From assembly GCF_024399315.1 (NCBI RefSeq), contig NZ_CP075170.1:3782001-3846000 (forward strand): DNA of 64,000 nt, in the 5' to 3' direction. The position numbers were made by a program, and so were the translations under genes. The stretch is from Chryseobacterium sp. MA9 (lineage in GTDB: Bacteria > Bacteroidota > Bacteroidia > Flavobacteriales > Weeksellaceae). Position 1 is the stretch's first letter. Every line of letters starts with the position of its first letter. A model generated the notes under the pieces. It was not told the origin of the DNA. It saw only the letters and a list, made by a program, of their open reading frames with translations, and ran no database searches. Shown piece after piece: positions 51,794 through 60,458 of this stretch.

Positions 51794-52323
51794 AAATCTA
51801 AAAAGTAGAATTTAAACTCCTTTTTGAGTTTGGAAGTAGACAAAAGGATATATTGAGCATTCTTTTCAAAGCTTCCCAAAGATTTATTTTTATTATCAAA
51901 ATATTCTACATTAAACTTGGCGTAGTCCAAGGTGTCTTTTTTATAGAACTCTTTATAGACATTCAGATTACTCACCTTTGCTGTTTTTACTTTCATGCTG
52001 TCCAGTTCTTTCAGTAATCTTTTAAATGTCAGAGAATCCGGTTTATGGAAATAGCTTTCCATTTGTGAATAAATTACGGTATCTATTTCTGTATTTCTGT
52101 TTCCGGATAGGTAAAGAGTAGACAGGTCAAAAAGTTCCTGAACTTTTTGTTTGGTAATTGAATTGATCGCCTGCATACTGTCCATCTGCACTGCAGGATA
52201 ACTCTTTTCATTGTTACTGTTTCGTAGCTTATCGAGGTCACTTACCTCTGAGGTTTTATTATTACAGGCAATAAATAATGTCAGAAGCACGGTGAAAATT
52301 AAAAAATTACTTATTTTTTTCAT
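51742..52323 (-). CDS. Hypothetical lipoprotein
   Basis: I place the start at ATG 52323 (193 residues). It gives a lipoprotein signal FLIFTVLLTLFIACNNK with Cys19 or so. Eleven upstream codons are possible, but they reach further into the overlap with the upstream gene. The mature part is polar, with helical segments (DSMQAINSITKQKVQELFDL, LTFKRLLKELDSMKVKTAKV) and a beta-rich end. I do not recognise the family. Its start overlaps the end of the frameshifted membrane-protein gene by 17 bases, so the two were built as one operon. Its 3' end overlaps the cyclo-ligase gene by 52 bases. Confidence 0.7.
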   Translation of the reverse strand: MKKISNFLIFTVLLTLFIACNNKTSEVSDLDKLRNSNNEKSYPAVQMDSMQAINSITKQKVQELFDLSTLYLSGNRNTEIDTVIYSQMESYFHKPDSLTFKRLLKELDSMKVKTAKVSNLNVYKEFYKKDTLDYAKFNVEYFDNKNKSLGSFEKNAQYILLSTSKLKKEFKFYFLDFYSQPLKKDSTSVGVTK

Positions 52324-53490
52324 TTGTGGTAGCAATTTTAAATTTAATGGATACAATCTTTCCTTTGTTATCCTTTTTCATTTCTATTACATTCAGGTTT
52401 TTCAGTGAAGTTGTAGGAGTGGTTACCAGAGTGATGTATTTCTGTTTGTCCAGCCTTTCTATTCCATAGGTATCATTGTCATATACCTGGTAGATCACAG
52501 CATTGCTGCTGATAAGATTTTCCAGCTGATTTCTTTTCTGCTTAATAAGGGCAACCTGTTCGTCCGGATTTCCTCCTTTGATGTCTTTTATCGAGAAATA
52601 GTACACCGCCATCTTGTAATCGTCCGGCTTTAGTTCTATTTTTTCCTCTTCAGGTGCATTCTCAAGGTTTCTGTTGACTTCCAGGGGTTCATAGAAAGGA
52701 GCACTGATGCGCATTTTTAGATTCTTATCCTTAGTAGAATAATAAAAACATTCACCAGGTTTTATTTTATACATCAATGGGGACTCGTTTTCCTTCACCA
52801 CCATTATTTCTAAAGTGTTGATCACGGAAACTCCTCTGTCTTTATCGATGAAACAATATTTATAGGTTTTGGAAAAAAGAACGTCTTTAAATCCCAAAAG
52901 ACCAGTGATGGTAATCAAAACGGAAGTAACCAATGCCCAGGCGTTCTTTTTGATGAAATTTTTCTTAGGCGGAGCGGATGAAATTTCAATTTCCTGAGTA
53001 GTGTTTCTGTTTTGTGTAACTTGTTGGTTTTCAGTATTTGATTTTTGTAAATCAGTGTTTTCCGGAGTGCGGATTTCAACTTTTTTAGGCTGATTTTCAG
53101 TTTTTGGAAGTTCAGGCGCCTCAGAAACTATTTTTTCTAGTTCACTGATTTCTTCCTCCTCCAAATTTTCATTTTCCTGAAGTAATTCACCTGCAAAAAG
53201 ATGCAGCTCTTCTTGAACTCGTACCAAGAGTCGTAACCCGCATAAATACTCAGTAAATTGAGCATGTCTATTCTTGGTAATTTAGTAACCGGCGAACTTT
53301 TGAAATAGGTATAAAATGACTTTTCACTGATGTTACCTTTTGCTTTTTTGCGCAGGTCTTCCTGAAAATATATAATATCTATACCCTTCCACTTGGATAT
53401 ATCATCCTGCGAAGGGGTATGTTCTTTTAAGTATTGACCCTGAACATCCTTTTTTAGCTGTTCAAAGTGTAATAGATCTAAATCTGTCAA
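52307..53490 (-). pseudogene. Single-pass membrane protein gene split by a frameshift
   Basis: Two overlapping frames (53490-53137 and 53227-52307) look like one gene. The first gives MTDLDLLHFEQLKKDVQGQ to IYAGYDSWYEFKKS, then a nonsense tail. The second resumes as LHLFAGELLQENENLEEEE and continues with an acidic and polar linker, a membrane helix (AWALVTSVLITITGLLGF, near residue 100 of that frame) and a beta-rich C-terminal domain. One extra T at the run T5 (A5 on the plus strand, 53195-53199) would join them. It could be a real mutation, an error in a homopolymer, or a slippage site. I do not recognise the family. It is upstream of, and overlaps, the lipoprotein gene. Confidence 0.7.
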
Positions 53491-53550
53491 TTTTTCAAAA
53501 AATAATTAAATTGTTGATTATCAGTTATGTTTTTTTGTAAAACTATTTTA

Positions 53551-53581
53551 CAAAGGTATTACAATTATTTTTCATAAACAA
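53551..53581 (-). promoter_or_regulatory. Promoter of the frameshifted membrane-protein operon
   Basis: On the minus strand, TTG (53581-53579) and TACCTTTG (53558-53551) are 20 bases apart. The ATG at 53490 is about 60 bases downstream. Confidence 0.65.
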
Positions 53582-53596
53582 ACTTTCTAACTGCTA

Positions 53597-53604
53597 TACC
53601 TTTG
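53597..53604 (+). promoter_or_regulatory. Promoter (-7 box) of the Ala-rich lipoprotein gene
   Basis: TACCTTTG fits TAnnTTTG and is the same eight bases as the divergent promoter 40 bases away. The gene begins at 53674, 69 bases downstream. Confidence 0.6.
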
Positions 53605-53673
53605 TCTTGTTCAAATAACAGAACAGAAGAAAATTTTATAAAACAATATTAACAAAATTAAATTTAATTTATT

Positions 53674-54015
53674 ATGAAAAAGTCATTATTCGTAGCTGCT
53701 ATCGCTGCAATCTCTCTAGTTGCTTGTAAAAAAACTGAAGCTACTTCTACTGAAGGAACAACTGATTCTGCTGCTGCTACTGTAGCTGATTCTGCTGCTG
53801 TAGTTTCTGACTCTGCTGCTAAAGTTGTTGATTCTGCTGCAACTACTGCTGTAGAAGCTACTAAAGATGCTGCTGCTGCTACAACTGCTGCTGGTGCTGA
53901 CGCTGCTAAAGATGCTGCTAAAGGAGCTGGAGAAGCTGCTAAAGGAGCTGCTGATGCTGCTAAAGGAGCTGCTGACGCTGCTAAAGATGCTGCAAAAGAC
54001 GCTGCTAAGAAATAA
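53674..54015 (+). CDS. Alanine-rich repeat lipoprotein (LEA-like)
   Basis: This is a 113-residue protein with a lipoprotein signal (VAAIAAISLVACKK, Cys18). The mature part is built from Ala, Lys, Asp, Thr and Gly only. It opens with DSAA and VADSAA repeats and goes on to AAKDAAK/AAKGAAD heptad-like units to the end. Such amphipathic Ala/Lys/Asp helices resemble LEA-type stress proteins and small Lpp-like outer-membrane lipoproteins. The codons are unusually uniform (GCT for almost all Ala), typical of strong expression or of recent repeat expansion. It stands alone, with its own promoter and terminator. Confidence 0.85.
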   Translation: MKKSLFVAAIAAISLVACKKTEATSTEGTTDSAAATVADSAAVVSDSAAKVVDSAATTAVEATKDAAAATTAAGADAAKDAAKGAGEAAKGAADAAKGAADAAKDAAKDAAKK

Positions 54016-54042
54016 TTCTAGCATACGCTTAACAATAAAAGA

Positions 54043-54072
54043 ACCGTTTCACTCAGTGAGACGGTTTTTTTA
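54043..54072 (+). terminator. Terminator of the Ala-rich lipoprotein gene
   Basis: ACCGTTTCA (54043-54051) pairs with TGAGACGGT (54056-54065, one G-U), followed by a run of T. It begins 28 bases after the stop. Confidence 0.8.
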
Positions 54073-54081
54073 TGCTTAGTT

Positions 54082-54110
54082 ATTGCGAGCCCAAGGCGAA
54101 GCAATCTCAT
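54082..54110. repeat. Short intergenic repeat of the GCGAGC..GCGAAGCAATCTC type
   Basis: TTGCGAGCCCAAGGCGAAGCAA has short inverted arms (TTGC/GCAA, GCC/GGC) and ends in TCTCATTG. Elements of this kind are frequent in flavobacterial and other genomes. Only one copy is in the window, so the assignment is from memory. Confidence 0.4.
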
Positions 54111-54144
54111 TGAAATAAAGTCCAGCTTATTGATCAGTATTTAT

Positions 54145-54912
54145 CTAACCTTTCTTCTGTTTTAAAGATTCATAGCAAGTAATGGCCACTGCATTGCTCA
54201 GATTTAAAGAATCAATACTTCCGGCCATAGGAATCAGCGTGTTCTTTCCTTTTCCGATCCAAAAATCACTTAATCCGGAATGTTCAGTACCGAATAATAC
54301 TGCTGAACGCTGTCTGAAATCTCTCTTATAAAGGTCTTCAGCACTTTCATCCATAAGTGTAGTGTAAATATTGAAGCTGTTCTTTTGCAGAAATTCCAAT
54401 GTTTCTTTATTTTCAGCCTGATATACTTCCATTCCAAAAAGACAGCCCACACTGGATCTGATCACATTAGGATTGTAGAAATCAGTTTTTCCGTCAGCAA
54501 CAATCAGAGCATCTACACCAAACGCTTCACAACTTCTTAAAATAGCTCCAAGATTTCCCGGTTTTTCTACGCCTTCTACAATAATTACCGTAGAATTTTC
54601 TTTAGGAACAAATGATGAAAGAGGAGTTTCTTTGGCCTGGTAGATTCCGATAATTCCTTCGGAACTCCCTCTGTAAGCTATTTTTTCATATACTTTTTCA
54701 CTTACATGATGGATTTTCCCCTCGGGAAGGGTTCCTTTAAAGATATTTTCACAGATAAAGAATTCCAGCGGCTCAAAATGATACTGTATGGCTCTTTCAT
54801 TTTCCTGCTGTCCCTCTACTACAAAAACTTTTGATTTTTTACGAAATCGGTTGTCAGTAAGGAGCTTAGTGACATTTTTTATTTTTTCGTTTTGAAAACT
54901 TTCTATCAACAT
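54145..54912 (-). CDS. SpoU/TrmH-family RNA 2'-O-methyltransferase
   Basis: This is an S-adenosylmethionine-dependent methyltransferase of 255 residues that methylates the 2'-hydroxyl of a ribose in rRNA or tRNA. The N-terminal substrate-binding part (FQNEKIKNVTKLLTDNRFRK, VEGQQENERAIQY) is followed by the SPOUT knot domain: IIVEGVEKPGNLGAILRSCEAFGVD, VIRSSVGCLFGMEVY, LFGTEHSGLSDFWI and PMAGSIDSLNLSNAVAITCYE. These are motifs 1-3 of the family with Arg, Glu and Ser/Asn in place. The exact target (RlmB-like or TrmH-like) cannot be told from the sequence. A CPBP-family membrane protein gene follows upstream on the same strand, 20 bases away. Confidence 0.92.
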   Translation of the reverse strand: MLIESFQNEKIKNVTKLLTDNRFRKKSKVFVVEGQQENERAIQYHFEPLEFFICENIFKGTLPEGKIHHVSEKVYEKIAYRGSSEGIIGIYQAKETPLSSFVPKENSTVIIVEGVEKPGNLGAILRSCEAFGVDALIVADGKTDFYNPNVIRSSVGCLFGMEVYQAENKETLEFLQKNSFNIYTTLMDESAEDLYKRDFRQRSAVLFGTEHSGLSDFWIGKGKNTLIPMAGSIDSLNLSNAVAITCYESLKQKKG

Positions 54913-54932
54913 TCCGCAAAATTATGCAAAAT

Positions 54933-55724
54933 TTATGATTGAACTTCTCTGGTTTTGATAAAAAGACTTTTCCAAGTAATCTCGAAGGGGATTTTATTTT
55001 TTCTTTTTGTATAGATAATAATGAACGTGATAGCAACAATGGAAAATAATTTATAGAGATTTCCATAAAAATTACCGGAAACATTTTCAGAAACAGTAAA
55101 GATTTCCCAGTATAGATTCATGAAGAAATGCAGAAATATGGCTGTCCACAGATTATATTCAGATTCAAAATAGACCCAGGCAAAGAATAAAGACCCAAGA
55201 AATGTAATGGCGAATATCTCCATAAGCTCTGTTATATCCTGACTTTGGTACAAATGTACCTGCGCAAACAATAATGATCCAAATAAGGCTGATGATAAAA
55301 AACCAAGCCTGGTAAACCTATAAAATATTCCGATAAGAAAAGCTCTGAAGATAATTTCTTCAAAAAATGCTGAAGAAAGTGTGTTGATAAACAGGGCTTC
55401 AAAATTTATTTTACTGATTATTTTAAAATGAATCAGATATCCTATGAGCATAGGAAGAGTTCCTGTAAAAGCTAATGTAAATCCTTTGATAATGGGCTTG
55501 TTTAATGAAAACAGATCTGCAATATTTCTTTTGGGAAACAGAATGTTTAATGTAATCATCAATGGAATTAAAGTCACCGAATAAGAAATTACATGAGCTA
55601 ATGCTTTGCTGTGAAATATGTTTTTTGAGAAATTCTGAACGATTTTAAAACAGAAAAAATCTAAAAAATAATAGGCTGTAAAACCCAGGACAAAGATGAA
55701 AAAGAAGCGGATGTTTTTACTCAT
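54933..55724 (-). CDS. CPBP-family intramembrane glutamic endopeptidase
   Basis: This is a multi-pass membrane protein of 263 residues in the CPBP (CAAX-like/Abi) family. Helices include FFFIFVLGFTAYYFLDFFCF, LAHVISYSVTLIPLMITLNI and LIPLMIT-like segments. The family motif EEIIFRAFLIG (about residue 118) supplies the catalytic Glu pair and Arg, and a later HFFMNLYWE supplies the His. CPBP proteins cut within the membrane; in other bacteria they are involved in immunity, signalling or peptide maturation. The gene ends 20 bases before the methyltransferase start and lies downstream of the LytTR regulator gene on the same strand. Confidence 0.9.
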   Translation of the reverse strand: MSKNIRFFFIFVLGFTAYYFLDFFCFKIVQNFSKNIFHSKALAHVISYSVTLIPLMITLNILFPKRNIADLFSLNKPIIKGFTLAFTGTLPMLIGYLIHFKIISKINFEALFINTLSSAFFEEIIFRAFLIGIFYRFTRLGFLSSALFGSLLFAQVHLYQSQDITELMEIFAITFLGSLFFAWVYFESEYNLWTAIFLHFFMNLYWEIFTVSENVSGNFYGNLYKLFSIVAITFIIIYTKRKNKIPFEITWKSLFIKTREVQS

Positions 55725-55780
55725 GTTGGTTAAATTTTGAGCAAAAATGTGGTTTAAAATCTATGCTTTCAACTTAATGT

Positions 55781-55812
55781 GATGAATGACAAAGAATAGT
55801 GACGAATGACAA
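55781..55812. promoter_or_regulatory. Direct repeat upstream of the CPBP gene, possible regulator site
   Basis: GATGAATGACAA (55781-55792) and GACGAATGACAA (55801-55812) are repeated with a 20-base period, about two helical turns. LytTR-type regulators bind spaced direct repeats of roughly this size, and a LytTR gene ends four bases away. It may equally be a chance repeat. Confidence 0.35.
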
Positions 55813-55815
55813 TTT

Positions 55816-56655
55816 TTACAGATTTTGTTGTTGCAATTGAGGGATAATTGACGAAATAAAACTTCTTGAAACCGGAATTTCAAAACCAATTTCTGGAAGA
55901 ATTAATTTATAGCCCTGAGCATTTCCTTTAAGATTTTTGACCTTTCCAAGATTGACAATATAGGAACGGTGGCATTTTTTGACAGAGCTGGTTTCGATTT
56001 GTTGTAAAGCATTGGATAAACTGATTCTGACCAAGAGTTTTTTTATAGTATTATTCTCTAAAAAGTAAAATGTACAGTAATTTTCCATCGATTGGGCGCA
56101 GAGGAAATCATTTTCATTTATGATCAGTTCCAGGTTCTGTGCTGATATCTTTAATAGATTTTGCTGTAATTCAGGAATAGAAACCGGAAGATGCTGAGAA
56201 ATATTCCGCGCTGTATTTTCATGAATATTTTTTAAATAGATATACCGTGATAAAACATAGATGATAGAAATTGGAATCCCGACTGCCAGAGAATAAAGGA
56301 ACATATAAAAATAATTGACCAGATCAAGTTTTACATGGCTCAGGAATAATGAATTGTAAAAGTAGGATAGAATTGATCCAACGAATAGAATGAAAATTAT
56401 TTTTAAAAGCTCCGTACCAATATTCCAGTTGCTAAAATGGGAAGTCATAAGATTGGCCATGAAAAATGCAGTTCCAAAAATAATACAATAAGGGAAGAGT
56501 AATAAAAACTTATAAGGGTGATGAAAGTCTTCCGTACCAAAGGGTTGAAAAATAATCAGAAACAGATATACAGAAACTCCGGCTCCCAAAGAAGAAACGA
56601 AAATTTCTTTGAAAGATTCGGATTTTGGGTATGAATATGCTGCAAATGAAAACAT
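55816..56655 (-). CDS. LytTR-family membrane-bound transcriptional regulator
   Basis: This is a 279-residue regulator. Four transmembrane helices occupy residues about 20-160 (VSVYLFLIIFQPF, FLLLFPYCIIFGTAFFMANL, LLKIIFILFVGSILSYFY, YMFLYSLAVGIPISIIYVL). The C-terminal third is a LytTR DNA-binding domain: LIINENDFLCAQSMENYCTFYFLE, LLVRISLSNALQQIETSSVKKCHRSYIVNLGKV and GYKLILPEIGFEIPVSRSF. No receiver domain is present, so it would sense something in or at the membrane directly. It starts 12 bases behind rmuC and probably shares its transcript. Confidence 0.9.
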   Translation of the reverse strand: MFSFAAYSYPKSESFKEIFVSSLGAGVSVYLFLIIFQPFGTEDFHHPYKFLLLFPYCIIFGTAFFMANLMTSHFSNWNIGTELLKIIFILFVGSILSYFYNSLFLSHVKLDLVNYFYMFLYSLAVGIPISIIYVLSRYIYLKNIHENTARNISQHLPVSIPELQQNLLKISAQNLELIINENDFLCAQSMENYCTFYFLENNTIKKLLVRISLSNALQQIETSSVKKCHRSYIVNLGKVKNLKGNAQGYKLILPEIGFEIPVSRSFISSIIPQLQQQNL

Positions 56656-56667
56656 AAAAACAGGGAT

Positions 56668-58173
56668 TTAGCTTTCTGATGGCTCAATAAGATTACTGTT
56701 GTCAATAAGACTTTGAGGCAGATCTTTTTTATTTTTTATTCCTAATGATTTCAGCTTTTGAGTCTGGATCACAAGATTATCATTTCCTGTATGAAGCTGT
56801 TTGTAGGCATCATTATATACATTCTTTGCCTGATCAAGATTTCTCCCAACTTTCTCTAAGTTATCCACAAAACCTACAAATTTGTCATACAGTCTTGCCC
56901 CACGTTCAGCAATTTCTATGGAATTTCGGTTTTGGTATTCACGTTTCCAAAGGTCCGCAATCAATTTAAGAGAAGTGATTAGGTTGCTTGGATTAAGCAG
57001 AAGGATTCTTCTCTCATAGGCATAGTTCCAAAGATTCTGATCTGCCTGCATAGCCGCAATATAGGCAGGTTCACTAGGAATAAACATCATCACGAAATCC
57101 AGTGATTTTCCATAGTCATCATATGCTTTCTGACTCAATTGTGTAATATGGTTTTTGATAGATCCGAGGTGCTGGCTTAGTTTTATAGCGTAAACATCAG
57201 CATCGGTTTCGTCTACCAATTCTGTGAAGGCAGTCAGTGATACTTTAGAATCAATGATGACATTTCTTTCATCCGGATATTTTACAACAGCATCCGGCCG
57301 CATTTTCTTTCCGGAGAACTCAGAGAATAAAGCTTTGTTATCTTCATCACGTAATTCATGTTCCAGGAAATATTCTCTGCCTTTTACCAATCCTGATTTC
57401 TCAAGAATGCTTTCCAGAATCATTTCGCCCCAGTTCCCCTGAGTTTTGCTTTCTCCTTTCAGAGCACGGGTCAGTTTTTTGGCATCTTCGGAGATCTGCT
57501 GGTTCAGTTCTGCCAGTTCTTTCACTTTTTCGGCAAGGGAGAAACGTTCTTTATTTTCCTTTTCGTAGGCTTCGTTGACCTTGTTTTTTAAGTCGGCAAT
57601 TTTTTCCTGAAAAGGCTCAAGGATATTTTTTAAGTTATTTTGATTTAAAGTAGTAAACTTTTCTGTTTTTTCTTCTAAAATTTTGTTAGCAAGGTTTTCA
57701 AACTGAAGTTTAGATTCTTCCTGGATCTTGATAATTTCTTCTTTTTGGGTATCAAGAGATTTCTGGAGACCTTCATTTTTGGCAGAAAGTTCAGAGTTTT
57801 TAGCAAAAAGAGTCTGCTTTTCAAGAATATGATTTTCTATCTGAGAAGTCTGTCTCTGATTGACTTGTTTTAATTCCTGAAACTGAATATGTAAGGAAGA
57901 ATATTCGGCGGAGATTTTAGAAAATTCATTTTTCAGATCATCTAAAAGATCCTGCTGCAGCGTATTGGCTTCTTTTTCATTGCTGATATTCTGATGAAGT
58001 TCCTGAATCTTCAGATTTGAATTTTCAAGATCAGACTGGGTTTTAATAGATAAGGTGTTCAGCGCATCATAAGAACTTCTTGAAACCATTGATGATTTCA
58101 GTACAAAATATAATATAACTGCGCCAAGTATACCACCGGCAATCAACCCAATAATTAAATATAGCATCTCCAT
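56668..58173 (-). CDS. rmuC: DNA recombination protein RmuC
   Basis: RmuC limits DNA inversions and is thought to act as a nuclease-like protein at chromosome structures. The product has 501 residues. An N-terminal anchor (LYLIIGLIAGGILGAVILYFVLK) is followed by a long coiled coil (residues about 35-220, rich in Lys, Glu and Gln). Then comes the conserved RmuC domain: ALKGESKTQGNWGEMILESILEKSGL, PDAVVKYPDERNVIIDSKVSLTAF, DFVMMFIPSEPAYIAAMQ and LIADLWKREYQNRNSIEIAERG. The start at ATG 58173 gives a normal N-terminus. The LytTR gene follows 12 bases later. Confidence 0.95.
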   Translation of the reverse strand: MEMLYLIIGLIAGGILGAVILYFVLKSSMVSRSSYDALNTLSIKTQSDLENSNLKIQELHQNISNEKEANTLQQDLLDDLKNEFSKISAEYSSLHIQFQELKQVNQRQTSQIENHILEKQTLFAKNSELSAKNEGLQKSLDTQKEEIIKIQEESKLQFENLANKILEEKTEKFTTLNQNNLKNILEPFQEKIADLKNKVNEAYEKENKERFSLAEKVKELAELNQQISEDAKKLTRALKGESKTQGNWGEMILESILEKSGLVKGREYFLEHELRDEDNKALFSEFSGKKMRPDAVVKYPDERNVIIDSKVSLTAFTELVDETDADVYAIKLSQHLGSIKNHITQLSQKAYDDYGKSLDFVMMFIPSEPAYIAAMQADQNLWNYAYERRILLLNPSNLITSLKLIADLWKREYQNRNSIEIAERGARLYDKFVGFVDNLEKVGRNLDQAKNVYNDAYKQLHTGNDNLVIQTQKLKSLGIKNKKDLPQSLIDNSNLIEPSES

Positions 58174-58197
58174 CTTCCAAAATTATGAAAAAAGGCT

Positions 58198-58252
58198 GGA
58201 AGCTGGAAGAAAGATACCGGAAGTTACTTCACTCCTCCTTCTTCCAGCTTCC
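58198..58252. repeat. Intergenic palindromic repeat, second copy (GGAAGCTGGAAG type)
   Basis: GGAAGCTGGAAGAA (58198-58211) is exactly complementary to TTCTTCCAGCTTCC (58239-58252), with a 27-base loop. The arm shares GGAAGCTGG/CTTCCAGC with the element at 27915-27971. It lies between rmuC and the two-component system. Confidence 0.65.
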
Positions 58253-58297
58253 TTTCTAAACAAGAATACTTATATTTATAGGAAATTTCAGAGAATT

Positions 58298-58972
58298 ATG
58301 AATATTTTGTTGGTAGAAGATGATCAAAGAATCAGCAATTTCCTGATAAAAGGCCTTTCCGAGGCTGGATATAATCTCACCCTTGCAGATTCCGGGGAAA
58401 AAGCGCGTGAACTTCTTCATACCTATGATTTTGATCTTATTTTAATGGATATTATGCTTCCCGGATTAGATGGGATGCAGCTTACCCAGATTATAAGATT
58501 TAAAGGAAACTATACGCCGATTTTGGTTTTAAGTGCACTGAACAGCCCTGATGATAAGATCAAAATGCTGGACATGGGAGCTGACGATTATTTATCAAAA
58601 CCTTTCCATTTTGAAGAACTGATTTCAAGGATTAAAGCTTTAACCAGAAGAAATAAATTAAGCTATCAGAAAGAAGACCAATATTTATCATGTGGAAATA
58701 TCGTCATTGATACAGATCTTCATAAAGTAACGCAGAACGATAAGGAAATAGAATTTTCCCCTACAGAATACAAACTTTTTACTTTCCTGATGGAGAATAA
58801 AAATAAGGTGCTGAGCAGAACTCAGATTTTACATAAAGTTTGGGGAATTGATTTTGATAATACAACGAATGTAGTAGATGTTTATATCTCCTATGTCCGT
58901 AATAAGATTGATGAAACAGAACAGAAAATTATTCATACCGTAAAAGGAACAGGATATTTGATCAAAGACTGA
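58298..58972 (+). CDS. OmpR-family response regulator
   Basis: This is a 224-residue transcription factor. The receiver domain (1-115) has the acidic pair VEDD at 7-10 and the phospho-acceptor Asp in LILMDIMLPGLDG (near 51), the Ser/Thr in LVLSALNSPDDKI and Lys in DYLSKPFHFEEL. The C-terminal winged helix (130-224) includes EFSPTEYKLFTFLMENKNKVLSR, LHKVWGIDFDNTTNVVDVYISYVR and KGTGYLI. It lies two bases ahead of the sensor kinase. The setting just before a TolC-CusB-CusA operon suggests a metal- or envelope-stress-responsive pair like CusRS. That is inference. Confidence 0.95.
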   Translation: MNILLVEDDQRISNFLIKGLSEAGYNLTLADSGEKARELLHTYDFDLILMDIMLPGLDGMQLTQIIRFKGNYTPILVLSALNSPDDKIKMLDMGADDYLSKPFHFEELISRIKALTRRNKLSYQKEDQYLSCGNIVIDTDLHKVTQNDKEIEFSPTEYKLFTFLMENKNKVLSRTQILHKVWGIDFDNTTNVVDVYISYVRNKIDETEQKIIHTVKGTGYLIKD

Positions 58973-58974
58973 AA

Positions 58975-60354
58975 ATGACTCTCAGAAACAGATTTACCCT
59001 TATTTCAAGCCTTTCATTCGGCATTGTTTCTATCATCACATCTGCGGTGATATTTTTTGCCTATTATGACAGTACCAAGATTTTTTATTTTGAAAAACTG
59101 AGAAATACAGCTCTTATTTCTGCCATTTATTATCTTGAAAAAGATGAGCTTCCAAAAGATAGACATGCCCAAATAAAAAAAGAATATAATCATCTTATCC
59201 AGAATAACAGGGTAGCGGTCTACAATCAGAATAATGAAGTGACGTTTGGGCATAATCTGAATGATAAAAATATAAAGCTTTCCCATTTACAGGCTGTCCG
59301 GAATAATAAGGGAATACAGTTTATGTCTGATAATCAATTTTATTACGGGATTTTTTATCCGGATAACCAGGGAGATTTTGTGGTTTTTGTGAAATCCTCT
59401 AACGACTCCTTTCAATCACAGATACTGAGGCTTGCGATTATTATGCTTTCCGTATTGGTTATTGGGCTGCTTGCGATTTATTTTCTGAGCAGATATCTTT
59501 CAAAGGTAGTTTATAAACCTATTTCCAATGTTGTAGAACGAATCAATAAAGTGGAATATAATAATATTTCTACGGCAATTATTACTTCCACAAATACCAA
59601 TGATGAAATTGAAGATCTTATAAAATCATATAATAAACTGCTGGGCAGAATTTCTGAAAACGTACTCTTACAGCAGAACTTTATCAATTATGTTTCTCAC
59701 GAATTTAAAACACCCTTAGCTGCTATCTCCGGAAATCTGGAAGTCTTTGCTCAAAAAGACCGTACGCCGGAAGAATATAGGGAAGTAGCAAAAGAGTCTT
59801 TGGAAAATGTATATGAGATTGAAAATATTCTCAACAATCTTTTGCTGATGTCCGGAATGACAAAACTTGAATCTTCTCACAAACTAATGAGAGTGGATGA
59901 GCTGATCTGGAAAATTTATGAAAAATTAGAATCTAAAGCAAAAGAAAATAATTCATTCATAAAAATACAGCTTCAGGTGACAAAACCTGCTTTGCTGGAA
60001 TTTCCTGGAAATGAAATGCTGCTGTACTTAGCATTATATAATATTGTGGAAAACGCCATCAAATATTCTTATGGCAAACCTGTAGTTGTTACACTGTCTG
60101 AAAAAGATAATCAGTTGTACATCGAGATCAGAGATGAAGGAAGAGGAATTCCGGCAGATGATCTTGCAAAAATATCTGAGACTTTCTACAGAGGGAAAAA
60201 TGTAGATACTGTGAAAGGAAGCGGAATTGGTTTGTCGCTTTCCAAAAGTATTTTTGATCATCATCATATTGTGATGAAAATTGATTCTGCTATTAATGTC
60301 GGGACAAGTGTTCTTCTTGAATTTCCGGCTCATTCATCATTGTGTTCTTTGTAA
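58975..60354 (+). CDS. Sensor histidine kinase, partner of the OmpR-family regulator
   Basis: This is a 459-residue inner-membrane kinase. The first membrane segment is at about 10-30 (TLISSLSFGIVSIITSAVIFF), and the periplasmic sensor part spans about 30-150. A second helix (LRLAIIMLSVLVIGLLAIYFL) at about 150-172 is followed by a HAMP-like linker. Then come the H box (FINYVSHEFKTPLAAISGN, His near 244) and the ATPase motifs NIVENAIKYS (N), DEGRGIP (G1) and GSGIGLSLSKSIFDHH (G2). It belongs to the CusS-like group by architecture. The downstream TolC gene has a promoter in the 130-base gap, so the efflux operon is probably its target. Confidence 0.94.
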   Translation: MTLRNRFTLISSLSFGIVSIITSAVIFFAYYDSTKIFYFEKLRNTALISAIYYLEKDELPKDRHAQIKKEYNHLIQNNRVAVYNQNNEVTFGHNLNDKNIKLSHLQAVRNNKGIQFMSDNQFYYGIFYPDNQGDFVVFVKSSNDSFQSQILRLAIIMLSVLVIGLLAIYFLSRYLSKVVYKPISNVVERINKVEYNNISTAIITSTNTNDEIEDLIKSYNKLLGRISENVLLQQNFINYVSHEFKTPLAAISGNLEVFAQKDRTPEEYREVAKESLENVYEIENILNNLLLMSGMTKLESSHKLMRVDELIWKIYEKLESKAKENNSFIKIQLQVTKPALLEFPGNEMLLYLALYNIVENAIKYSYGKPVVVTLSEKDNQLYIEIRDEGRGIPADDLAKISETFYRGKNVDTVKGSGIGLSLSKSIFDHHHIVMKIDSAINVGTSVLLEFPAHSSLCSL

Positions 60355-60458
60355 AATTATTTGTGTTTTTCGTATTTAAAAACAAGTTCTAATCAAACTC
60401 TAATGTTGAACTAACCGAATTTTAATTTTCTTTACAATTCCCTCTAATATTAGACAAA

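Noticed and set aside
53716..54024. Ser/Phe-rich frame opposite the Ala-rich lipoprotein
   Set aside because: It is the reverse of a GCT/AAA repeat; the repeated codons make long open frames on both strands.
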